Positions 34,613 through 40,777 of a DNA stretch of 41,495 nucleotides are shown here, piece by piece (position 1 is the first letter of the stretch; each line of letters begins with the position of its first letter). Position numbers and translations under genes: made by a program. Source of the DNA: Pseudomonadota bacterium (lineage in GTDB: Bacteria > Pseudomonadota > Alphaproteobacteria > Rhizobiales > Beijerinckiaceae); NCBI GenBank assembly GCA_023386155.1, contig JAEWKH010000081.1, positions 1-41,495 on the forward strand, written 5' to 3'. The notes beneath the pieces were generated by a model. The model did no database searches. It saw nothing but the letters and a program-made list of their open reading frames with translations, and was not told the origin of the DNA.

Positions 34613-34728
34613 TAAAGCATCGAGCCCAAGAGCGGACTTGCGCTTCTGGGATCCATCCGATGCTTCTTCTCTCAGTTGGCGCAGCGTTTCTCGCGAAAAA
34701 CGGATCCCCTTTTCGCACGATGCGCTAG
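34613..34728. repeat. Two-hairpin CTAG-ended palindromic element, diverged copy D
   Basis: It keeps the layout of copies A-C with substitutions: AAAGCATCGAGCCCAAGAGC...GGGATCCATCCGATGCTT, then GGCGCAGCGTTTCTCGCGAA...TTCGCACGATGCGCTAG. It fills most of the 34,445-34,749 gap. Confidence 0.75.
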
Positions 34729-34749
34729 CGACGAAGGCGGGCTGGATTC

Positions 34750-34917
34750 ATGCGTGAAGTTCTCATGGTTTACCTGTGCGGTGTGATCCTGCTGCTGGCG
34801 GTGTCGACCACAATCGACGGCGAGGAAGGGGTCGGACTCGACCATATTCTGATCGCCGGTTTCGGCTGGCCGATCCTGACGCCGATCCTCGCCTTGCGGG
34901 CCTGGAACAGTCGGTAG
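34750..34917 (+). CDS. 55-residue membrane microprotein
   Basis: 55 codons with two hydrophobic segments (LMVYLCGVILLLAVST and HILIAGFGWPILTPILAL) joined by an acidic turn (DGEEGVGLD), and a C-terminal RAWNSR: a helical hairpin in the membrane. The ribosome-binding site is weak (AAGGCGGG). It follows directly after palindromic element copy D. Coding is inferred from length, hydrophobic pattern and codon bias. Confidence 0.5.
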   Translation: MREVLMVYLCGVILLLAVSTTIDGEEGVGLDHILIAGFGWPILTPILALRAWNSR

Positions 34918-34975
34918 CGAATCCTGAAGCGTCGCCCGACCCGCGCTTCGAGACGACGATGAAGTCAGGTACGAG

Positions 34976-35995
34976 TTACACGATCTGAAAGTCGGCATTG
35001 GTCATGCGCAGCCCGGTCGCGAGCTTCGCAAAGGCGACTTGTTCGACGGCTCCCGTGCCATCGGAATCGTAGAAGAGTATGCCGTCGGCGCGATCGTAGA
35101 TGATCCGGTCGGACGCATCGTGGGCTGCATCGCCGGTCCAGAAAGCAGCCGATTTCAGGCGGCCCGTCGGTCCCGCGCTGGTGAATACCGCATTCTCGAG
35201 CCACACGGTATCGTTCGCGACCGAGAAGTCCCGGATCCGGTCGATATTCGTCGCTTCGTTCGGCGACGACGTGAAGATAAAGATGTCCCTGCCGGATCCT
35301 CCGCGAAGGATGTCATTGCCCCAGCCGCCATAGAGCCTGTCATCGTTCGCTCCACCGGACAGACTGTCATTGCCTGAGCTTCCCCACAGGCGATCATTGC
35401 CGTCCTCCCCGGAAATCGTGTCGTCCGCCTGTCCAGCCTTGATCGTGTCGTTGCCGACGCCGCCCCTTATGCGGTCGCTGCTCGCGGTGCCGGCGAGCGT
35501 GTCGTTCACTCTCATGTACTGAAGCTGACCGTAGAGCGGCGCTTCCGACCGGCTTACACCATCCGGAAGGCTCGCGGCCCAATCGAGCCCGGCCGTATAA
35601 AGCACCGATGCGATGACCGAGTTGCTGTTCAAGTCGGCTCCCGAGAGTTCCCGAAAGATATCGAAGCTGTAGCGAAGATCCGCCTTGTCGATATTGTTGG
35701 CGTGCTGAACCATCACCTTCCAGACATCGCTCGCATTTCGCGAGCCGAGATCCAGCACCGTGCGATGCCTCTCCTCCGGCGTATCGGATCCCCTCCTGTC
35801 GGGCGAGGAGGCGAGATCCGCGCCAGCAATCGTTCCCAGATCGTTGATGCCCTCGAGGGATCCGCGGATTACCTTCTCGGAGACGACACGGCCGCTGCTG
35901 TCGGTGGTGGTCCTGACGAGGTAGAGGTGGAAAAAGCCGCTGTCGATGCCTCTGAGCTCGAGCGGCTTGGCTTCGATTGCGATCACGGTTGGCAT
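34976..35995 (-). CDS. RTX (hemolysin-type calcium-binding) protein
   Basis: 339 residues. A unique N-terminal half (about 1-170) is followed by glycine-rich nonapeptide repeats of GGxGxDxUx type (178-240: GGVGNDTIKAG, GEDGNDRLWGS, GGANDDRLYGG, GGWGNDILRGG) and a serralysin-like C-terminal domain (DIFIFTSS, RIRDFSVANDTVWLEN). RTX proteins bind calcium outside the cell and leave through a type I exporter using a C-terminal signal. No exporter genes are in the window. The start at 35,995 is set by GAGGAG 7 nt upstream. No enzymatic motif is seen in the N-terminal half. Confidence 0.85.
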   Translation of the reverse strand: MPTVIAIEAKPLELRGIDSGFFHLYLVRTTTDSSGRVVSEKVIRGSLEGINDLGTIAGADLASSPDRRGSDTPEERHRTVLDLGSRNASDVWKVMVQHANNIDKADLRYSFDIFRELSGADLNSNSVIASVLYTAGLDWAASLPDGVSRSEAPLYGQLQYMRVNDTLAGTASSDRIRGGVGNDTIKAGQADDTISGEDGNDRLWGSSGNDSLSGGANDDRLYGGWGNDILRGGSGRDIFIFTSSPNEATNIDRIRDFSVANDTVWLENAVFTSAGPTGRLKSAAFWTGDAAHDASDRIIYDRADGILFYDSDGTGAVEQVAFAKLATGLRMTNADFQIV

Positions 35996-36030
35996 GGGCG
36001 GCTCCTCGTGTGAATCGGGCTGCCCCTTAA

Positions 36031-36111
36031 TCATCGGATGGATCCGATGCTTCTTCCCTGACCTGGCGCATTGCGCGTGAAAAGCGGATTCACGCTTTCA
36101 CACGATGCGCC
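36031..36111. repeat. Partial copy E of the palindromic element
   Basis: A shortened version: CATCGGATGGATCCGATG (hairpin 1 core only), then GGCGCATTGCGCGTGAAAAG...CACGCTTTCACACGATGCGCC. It lies in the 5' region of the RTX gene. Confidence 0.6.
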
Positions 36112-36279
36112 ACTGACTGCTTCTGTCCTTGCATCAACAACTGTGCTGCCGGCTTCGCTGTTCCACTTGCACAGCATGCCAAGTCACGAAGCCCATCGAA
36201 CGGGACGCATCATCGATCACGATCGTCACGAACCGTAAGGATACGTGAATTGACCATTGCGTCCTGCAGGAGGAGAGTG

Positions 36280-36321
36280 ATGCGTGGCCGACAGCATTGG
36301 TTACTCCCTCTGAGAAACTGA
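36280..36321 (+). CDS. 13-residue ORF between strong RBS and terminator
   Basis: A perfect AGGAGGAGAG ribosome-binding site stands 2-8 nt before an ATG opening only 13 codons (MRGRQHWLLPLRN), ending in TGA. The terminator hairpin begins at the last base of that stop. The compact RBS-ORF-terminator layout suggests a real micro-gene or a leader-type RNA. The peptide is basic and amphipathic, and its role is unknown. Confidence 0.4.
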   Translation: MRGRQHWLLPLRN

Positions 36322-36345
36322 GGCCCCGAACGGGGCCTCTTTTAT
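36319..36345 (+). terminator. Rho-independent terminator
   Basis: The perfect 8-bp stem AGGCCCCG/CGGGGCCT with loop AA is followed by CTTTTAT. The T-tract is on the plus strand, so it ends the transcript of the 13-residue ORF. The leftward gene at 36,368-36,631 ends just beyond it and may also use the hairpin. Confidence 0.8.
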
Positions 36346-36367
36346 CGCGTCGGTATCGATGAGGGAG

Positions 36368-36631
36368 TCAGGCTCGAAGGCTCTCGAGAAGTTTCTGATA
36401 AGGCTCGCGCCGCTCCCGGTACTTCATGAGCAGCTGCGTCTCGATGTATCGCCTCTGTTCAGCCTCAATCCCGCTCCGGTCGAGAGTGAGCATGTCTTCG
36501 CCATACTGGAAATCGATGTTGGTGAGCGTCCGGGCCACCCACAGGATCTTCAGGTCGTTTTCGGTGATCCTGCCCGCGTGAGGGGCGTCCGCGTGCCCCT
36601 GATGAGTCGAGATTTCCTTGCTGACTGGCAT
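36368..36631 (-). CDS. Conserved-looking small soluble protein, function unknown
   Basis: 87 residues, polar, mostly helical: an N-terminal His-rich segment (MPVSKEISTHQGHADAPHAG), then ITENDLKILWVARTLTNIDF and QRRYIETQLLMKYRERREPY. No membrane segment or signal. GGAGGGGGAGC is an excellent ribosome-binding site, so the gene is probably expressed. I do not recognise the family. Confidence 0.65.
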   Translation of the reverse strand: MPVSKEISTHQGHADAPHAGRITENDLKILWVARTLTNIDFQYGEDMLTLDRSGIEAEQRRYIETQLLMKYRERREPYQKLLESLRA

Positions 36632-36841
36632 GCTCCCCCTCCAGCCTCCTGAGATCGTGGAAAATCATATCTTTCCGGGAGGTGGCTCGGCAACGCGTGC
36701 AATCTAAGCTTGCGGATTAAAGGCGCGGCCCCAAGTCGGTAATCCCAAGGAGGGGGACGTGTCGCGTCCTTGCTCTGCATGGACCTCCGCGAAGTCCAGT
36801 TGCATCGCTCCAGTCCCATGGCCTTGCGAGAAGCCCTAAAT

Positions 36842-36895
36842 CCTTAATAAAAGCCTTAATTCCCAGCGCCCTTAGGGAGTAGAAGATACCCCTTA
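36842..36895 (+). promoter_or_regulatory. AT-rich block with four CCTTA repeats upstream of the LuxR-type gene
   Basis: The 36,632-36,996 gap holds no gene. From about 36,840 it turns AT-rich, unlike its surroundings, and carries CCTTA at 36,842, 36,854, 36,870 and 36,891 in the same orientation, one within CCCTTAGGG. They lie 100-155 nt before the ATG and could be regulator binding sites. The protein that might bind is unknown. Confidence 0.35.
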
Positions 36896-36996
36896 GTGAT
36901 TAGATCGGCGGTTCCCTCTCTTGATCAACTTAGAACTTTACCCCCTGATAGATGTGAAAGACTGATTGCGTAGAGTTCGGCCAAGGGGGGTAAGTA

Positions 36997-37755
36997 ATGA
37001 TCAAGGCTCATTTGAAAAATTCTGCGGTGTATGATTCGGCCGCAGGCAGTTCCGGGATCGATTCTACTCAATTTTATGCAACAAAGTTGCTTTGCGGAAA
37101 CGCGCTGCTGCAGGCTGGGCTCGCACAGCTCTTGTCCGGCACGTGCTTTGATGTTCTCGAATCTGAAACATTGCTGCAATCACCCCAGCCGGAACCGGCC
37201 CTTTGCATCGTGGATGCCACCGGCGCCCCCGAGCAGGCGCTCGAGTTCGTCAGGGAGGCCAAGAGCCAGCACCCTGCGGCGCGGATCGTGGCGATCGCGA
37301 ACGGGCTCGATTGCGGGATCGTCCAATCGGCGGTGTCTGCCGGCGTGGACAGCTTCTGCCTATCGACGAGCGCCCGTGAGGTTCTGATCAAGACCCTCGA
37401 GCTCGCCATGCTGGGCGAGCGGATCCTGCCCGGATCGCTTGTCCGGACCCTTCTCAACCAGGAACTGGCGCGCTCCGGCACGGCCGAGATCGTCCCACTG
37501 GCGGAACGCCGGTCTGCCGATCCGAAGCTTCAGAAGCTGTCGCCTCGTGAGACCGTGATCCTCCAGTCGCTCATGGGCGGCGATCCCAACAAGGTGATCG
37601 CGCGGAAGCTCGACATCACCGAGGCGACGATCAAGGTTCACGTCAAGGCGATCCTGCGCAAGATCGGCGTGGCCAATCGCACCCAGGCGGCCATGTGGGC
37701 AACGGGCAACCTCCGCGAGGCCGGGGCGCCGGAGGAGGCGCGCCGCTTGAGCTGA
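36997..37755 (+). CDS. LuxR-family transcription regulator with degenerate receiver
   Basis: 252 residues. The C-terminal LuxR/FixJ-type helix-turn-helix (about 181-235) shows LSPRETVILQSLMGGDPNKV, then IARKLDITEATIKVHVKAIL and NRTQAAMWA. The N-terminal part (about 26-150) has a receiver-like layout but lacks the paired acidic residues near its start. It keeps only one Asp in LCIVDATG (D73) and has no clear conserved Lys, so phosphorylation is doubtful. GGGGGGTAAGTA is the ribosome-binding site. The 5' leader is AT-rich. Low-GC codons at the N-terminus differ from its neighbours. Confidence 0.88.
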   Translation: MIKAHLKNSAVYDSAAGSSGIDSTQFYATKLLCGNALLQAGLAQLLSGTCFDVLESETLLQSPQPEPALCIVDATGAPEQALEFVREAKSQHPAARIVAIANGLDCGIVQSAVSAGVDSFCLSTSAREVLIKTLELAMLGERILPGSLVRTLLNQELARSGTAEIVPLAERRSADPKLQKLSPRETVILQSLMGGDPNKVIARKLDITEATIKVHVKAILRKIGVANRTQAAMWATGNLREAGAPEEARRLS

Positions 37756-37764
37756 CGCGGCACG

Positions 37765-37896
37765 TCATGTGGCTGCGAGAAGCGACAGGACCGTGGCCGT
37801 GATGTTGATGCCCGCGACGATCAACAGCAGGACAACGGATACGGGAAAGGGCCGCGCCGCTTCCGGATTCCTCGGGTTACTGTAAGGCGTCTTCAT
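37765..37896 (-). CDS. 43-residue membrane microprotein
   Basis: 43 codons: a polar N-terminus rich in Pro and Asn (MKTPYSNPRNPEAARPFP), then one hydrophobic helix (VSVVLLLIVAGINITATVL) ending SLLAAT. AAAGGA lies about 9 nt before the ATG. It is convergent with the LuxR-type gene, 9 nt apart. Function unknown. Confidence 0.55.
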   Translation of the reverse strand: MKTPYSNPRNPEAARPFPVSVVLLLIVAGINITATVLSLLAAT

Positions 37897-37987
37897 CGCT
37901 TCGTCCTTTCAGCCTCGTCAGACAGGGCTGCAAGGTGGAGCAGTTTTGCCGTTGGCGCTGTGAACTGCTTCACAGCCGCACGGGAGA

Positions 37988-38030
37988 TCGCGCATCGGGG
38001 CCGGAAACCGCTTCCGGCCCCGATGCGCGA
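37988..38030. repeat. Perfect 19-bp inverted repeat
   Basis: Arms of 19 bp (TCGCGCATCGGGGCCGGAA and its exact complement) enclose a 5-nt loop ACCGC. It lies 19 nt past the stop of the four-cysteine gene at 38,049 on the minus strand. There is no T-tract on either side, so it is not a standard terminator. It may protect that mRNA's 3' end or be a separate repeat family. Confidence 0.75.
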
Positions 38031-38048
38031 TGCGCGATGCGCCCCGTC

Positions 38049-38348
38049 TCAGGGGCCGCTGCCTCGACTGACGCCGACGCAGCGGGAGCCGACCGGGCAC
38101 CGGGCGACATCCTTTGTCGGCGCCCATCCGGGGCCGGTTGTTTCACCCAGTCCGCAATAGGCGCCGGATGCCACGTATCGGTCGTAGGTCATGGCGCTCG
38201 TGTTGAGGACAATGGCGCCCTGGGACGCCACCAGGCCCTGCGCCTGGCTGCACGTCATCGTGGTGGTCAGCGGATGGCTCTGAGCCATGGCGCCGGAGCC
38301 GATGCCGATGATTCCGATGGCGGCGCATGCGCGCTTCACGCGGTTCAT
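38049..38348 (-). CDS. Small secreted four-cysteine protein (paralog)
   Basis: 99 residues with a signal peptide (MNRVKRACAAIGIIGIGSGAMA, cleavage before QSHPL) and cysteines C33, C65, C84 and C90. The spacing is identical to the 29,787 protein, with shared MTCxQAxG, (T)YDRYV and CPVGxxC blocks. The ATG at 38,348 is chosen because GGAG stands 6 nt before it. The in-frame ATG at 38,360 lies ahead of that site. It follows the 54-residue gene by 39 nt on the same strand, a likely two-gene unit. Confidence 0.75.
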   Translation of the reverse strand: MNRVKRACAAIGIIGIGSGAMAQSHPLTTTMTCSQAQGLVASQGAIVLNTSAMTYDRYVASGAYCGLGETTGPGWAPTKDVARCPVGSRCVGVSRGSGP

Positions 38349-38387
38349 ATCCATCTCCATATGCGACGATGCGAGTTGGGTTTTCCG

Positions 38388-38552
38388 TCAGGAGAGGGAA
38401 AGCGCCATCAGCGACAGCAGGGCCGCGAGCAGGTTCATGGCCACGGCCGTTCCGGCCACGCACAGAGAGAGCGGCAGGCCATCCCGCTCCGGGTTCATGC
38501 CGTCCCCGTATGGGATGGCCTTGGCTTCAAGCCGGTTGCCTCTCGCGATCAT
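38388..38552 (-). CDS. 54-residue membrane microprotein
   Basis: 54 codons: a charged N-terminus (MIARGNRLEAKAIPYGDGMN, PERDG) and one C-terminal hydrophobic helix (LPLSLCVAGTAVAMNLLAAL...LS). CAGGAGACGGACC gives a strong ribosome-binding site before the ATG at 38,552, so the longer frame to 38,639 is rejected. It is followed on the same strand by the four-cysteine gene and is probably co-expressed. Confidence 0.6.
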   Translation of the reverse strand: MIARGNRLEAKAIPYGDGMNPERDGLPLSLCVAGTAVAMNLLAALLSLMALSLS

Positions 38553-38737
38553 GGTCCGTCTCCTGGAAAGCGGGATCAGGCGACAACGATTCCGAAAATC
38601 ATGCTCCCATGCCGTCCGTTCGGCAGTGCGTTCCCGCACGAGAAGGCTTTACCCGCTTCGGATCATTGCAGATTGTCGATTCGCGTCGGTGCGGCGGCAC
38701 GGATGCGCTCGGAATAACAATCAGCTGAGAATCGGTG

Positions 38738-39133
38738 ATGCTCTACATTGAGAATGAGGGTGCGCTTTTTCGCGGGCCAGCACGCGCCTGGCCGAAGGAC
38801 GTTTGGAACGGTCGGGAATTCGTTCCCTATAGGGGCGAGACGCCCAAGAGCATCGACTGGGGCCACGTCATCAGCGAGGAGGAGGCTCGGCGCCTGATGG
38901 AAGCCGATGCGAAGAACGTTGGATCGAAAGCGCGATATGTCGAGAATGAGGGCGCCTTGTTCCGCATCGTTGGCCCCGGCAATGCTTTCCCCGACGAGAT
39001 CTGGAGCCCTGAGCACGGACAATTCGTGCCTTATGAAGGCGACGTCCCGAAGCCCGTAGGCTGGGGGAAGGACGTTCCGGAGGCCGAAGCCCTCGCCTTT
39101 ATCGGCCATTCGCGACGCGGGAAGCGCGACTAG
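38738..39133 (+). CDS. Protein made of two tandem copies of one ~50-residue domain
   Basis: 131 residues. Copy 1 (about 3-50) is YIENEGALFRGPARAWPKD, then VWNGREFVPYRGETPKSIDW. Copy 2 (about 67-117) is YVENEGALFRIVGPGNAFPD, then IWSPEHGQFVPYEGDVPKPVGW. The halves align throughout, so it arose by internal duplication. It is soluble, with conserved Trp, Tyr and acidic residues. I do not recognise the family. GTG at 38,735 directly precedes the ATG. Its TAG stop is part of the CTAG end of a palindromic element. Confidence 0.7.
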   Translation: MLYIENEGALFRGPARAWPKDVWNGREFVPYRGETPKSIDWGHVISEEEARRLMEADAKNVGSKARYVENEGALFRIVGPGNAFPDEIWSPEHGQFVPYEGDVPKPVGWGKDVPEAEALAFIGHSRRGKRD

Positions 39134-39213
39134 CGCATCGTGCGAAAAAGTGGACCCGGTTCTTCGCACTCAACGATGCGCTTTTTATAGAGGAGAGCAT
39201 CGGATCCGATGCT
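39130..39213. repeat. Rearranged copy F of the palindromic element
   Basis: CTAGCGCATCGTGCGAAAAAGTGG...CAACGATGCGC (hairpin 2, inverted relative to copies A-C), then AGAGCATCGGATCCGATGCT (a shrunken hairpin 1). The 5' CTAG supplies the stop codon of the tandem-domain gene. It fills the gap to the tRNA. Confidence 0.7.
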
Positions 39214-39225
39214 TTCGTGCAATGA

Positions 39226-39313
39226 TGGTGCGCGCTACCGGAGTCGAACCGGTACGTCCTTGAAGGACAACGGATTTTAAGTCCGATGCGTCTACCTGTT
39301 TCGCCAAGCGCGC
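39226..39313 (-). tRNA. tRNA-Leu (anticodon TAA)
   Basis: On the minus strand a class II tRNA folds cleanly. The acceptor GCGCGCT pairs with AGCGCGC, and CCA is encoded (39,226-39,228). The D-arm is GGCGAAACAGGTAGACGC. The anticodon loop CTTAAAA holds TAA. A long variable arm (GTCCTTCAAGGAC) follows, then the T-arm ACCGG-TTCGACT-CCGGT. The top pair of the anticodon stem is a T-T mismatch. TAA reads the rare UUA codon, and UUG by wobble. Confidence 0.95.
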
Positions 39314-39343
39314 CCTATTGCCTTCGATCCTCTCGCGTTCCTT

Positions 39344-39371
39344 GCGCCTACCGGTTTCGCCACGTCCGCGC
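39344..39371 (-). pseudogene. 5' fragment of a second tRNA-Leu
   Basis: On the minus strand GCGCGGACGTGGCGAAACCGGTAGGCGC matches the acceptor and D-arm of a tRNA-Leu (compare GGCGAAACAGGTAGACGC in the intact gene). It then breaks off: no anticodon arm, T-arm or CCA follows before the intact tRNA, which starts 30 nt downstream. Confidence 0.65.
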
Positions 39372-39457
39372 TGCCATGAGGGTTATCGGGCCGGGGCCGG
39401 GAGCGCAAGGGCCATGAACAGGGGAGGCGGGCGCCGGCGTGTCTGCCGCCGGCTCCG

Positions 39458-40660
39458 TCAGGCGGGAACGCGGAACCCGTAGAGCCAGTCGTAGCGCCGG
39501 GTCATGCCCTCGGGGCCGAGACGGCGCATGACCTGATCGCGCCCGAAGCCCACGAGGCCGCCCGCATGGTAGATGCGCCCGTTCCTGCGGGCCTCCTTCT
39601 GCACGCGGGTCGCGCGGGCGAGGCGCTGCGCCTCGTAGGCGGACAGGGCGTCGGGAACGTCCTGCCGCTCCTGGCCCAGCCGCTCTTGGCCCAAGAGGGA
39701 GGCGAGGGTGGCGGCCTCCTCGATGGCGAGGGCCGCGCCCTGCGCCAGGAAGGGGAGGATGGGATGGGCGGCGTCGCCGACGAGGGCGATGCGGCCCCTG
39801 GCGAGGCGCTGGGCCGGATGGTCGAACAGCGACCAGCGCAGCCATTCCTGCGGACGCGACAGCAGCATGCGCAGGGCAGGGGCGGCGGAGGCGTAGCGGC
39901 CGAGGAGCTCCTCCCGGTTGCCCGGCGCGGCCCAGCCTTCCACCGGGGCGGGGCTGCGCTCGATGGCCACCACGTTGACGAGCCTGCCGCCGGCGATCGG
40001 ATAATGCACCACATGGCCGTGCGGCCCGAGCCACAGGCCGGTCTCGTCGCCGGAGAGCTCGGCCGGGGCCTCGTCGCGCGGGAAGGTGGAGCGCCAGGCG
40101 ATGGTGCCGCGATAGGCCGGGGGCTTGCGGTCGCCGAGGGCCTGCCGGACCTTCGACCAGACCCCGTCGGCGCCGACGATCATGTCGGCCTCGACGGTCT
40201 CCCGGGCGCCGCCCGCGGAGATCCAGGCGAGCCTCGCCTGCCGGGGCCCGTCCTCGACCGCCTCGACATTCCGGCCCATGACGAGCCGGATCGCCGGCTC
40301 GGACCGGACGGCGTCGAGGAGAATGGTCTGGAGATCGGCCCTGTGCGCGACCCAGTAGGGCGCTTCGAAGCGCTCGCGCATGAAGGGCCCGAGGGCCACC
40401 TGTCCGATGGCCTTCCCCGAGCGGATGGCGCGCACGACGACCCGCTGAGGCTCCGTGGCGACCCGGCGCAGGGCTGGGCCGAGCCCGAGCCCGATCAGGA
40501 TCCGGCTGGCATTGGGCGACAGCTGGAGCCCGGCGCCGACCTCGGAAAAGCCGGTCCGGCGCTCGACGAGCGTGACCGCATGGCCCTTCCGGGCCAAGGC
40601 CAGGGCCGCCGTCAGACCGCCGATGCCGGCGCCGACAATCGCAATCGAGAGGTGAGGCAC
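39458..40660 (-). CDS. FAD-dependent monooxygenase (salicylate hydroxylase/UbiH type)
   Basis: A 400-residue class A flavoprotein monooxygenase. It has an N-terminal dinucleotide fold IAIVGAGIGGLTAALALARKG (about 5-25), a ribose-contact Glu (LVERR), GLQLSPNASRIL, the DG motif MIVGADGVWSKVR and the FAD-phosphate motif RIALVGDAAHPILPFLAQGAA. It probably hydroxylates an aromatic or quinone-type substrate; the true substrate is unknown. The start is GTG at 40,660 (VPHLSIAIVG). This GTG and the GAGG about 6 nt before it lie at the edge of palindromic element copy C. No ATG is available in family position. Confidence 0.87.
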   Translation of the reverse strand: MPHLSIAIVGAGIGGLTAALALARKGHAVTLVERRTGFSEVGAGLQLSPNASRILIGLGLGPALRRVATEPQRVVVRAIRSGKAIGQVALGPFMRERFEAPYWVAHRADLQTILLDAVRSEPAIRLVMGRNVEAVEDGPRQARLAWISAGGARETVEADMIVGADGVWSKVRQALGDRKPPAYRGTIAWRSTFPRDEAPAELSGDETGLWLGPHGHVVHYPIAGGRLVNVVAIERSPAPVEGWAAPGNREELLGRYASAAPALRMLLSRPQEWLRWSLFDHPAQRLARGRIALVGDAAHPILPFLAQGAALAIEEAATLASLLGQERLGQERQDVPDALSAYEAQRLARATRVQKEARRNGRIYHAGGLVGFGRDQVMRRLGPEGMTRRYDWLYGFRVPA

Positions 40661-40777
40661 TAGAGCCTCGGACCCAAAAGTGGACACCACTTTTGGGATC
40701 GATCCGATGCTCCTTCTCTTAAGACGCGCATCGTTCTTCGCAGAAAACCGGGACCACTTTTCCGCACGATGCGCTAG
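40660..40777. repeat. Two-hairpin CTAG-ended palindromic element, copy C
   Basis: A full copy with CTAG at both ends: CTAGAGCCTCGGACCCAAAAG...TTTTGGGATCGATCCGATGCTCC, then GCGCATCGTTCTTCGC...CGCACGATGCGCTAG. It fills the whole gap between the zinc-finger gene and the monooxygenase gene. One end forms the TAG stop of the first, the other the first base of the GTG start of the second. Confidence 0.88.

Noticed and set aside
36121..36163. GGAAC-N17-AGTT on the minus strand ahead of the RTX gene
   Set aside because: The -10 part mismatches CGTT, and it lies more than 100 nt from the start, across a repeat.
39130..39213. Palindromes before the tRNA as a phage attachment site
   Set aside because: They match the dispersed element seen throughout the window, and no integrase gene is present.
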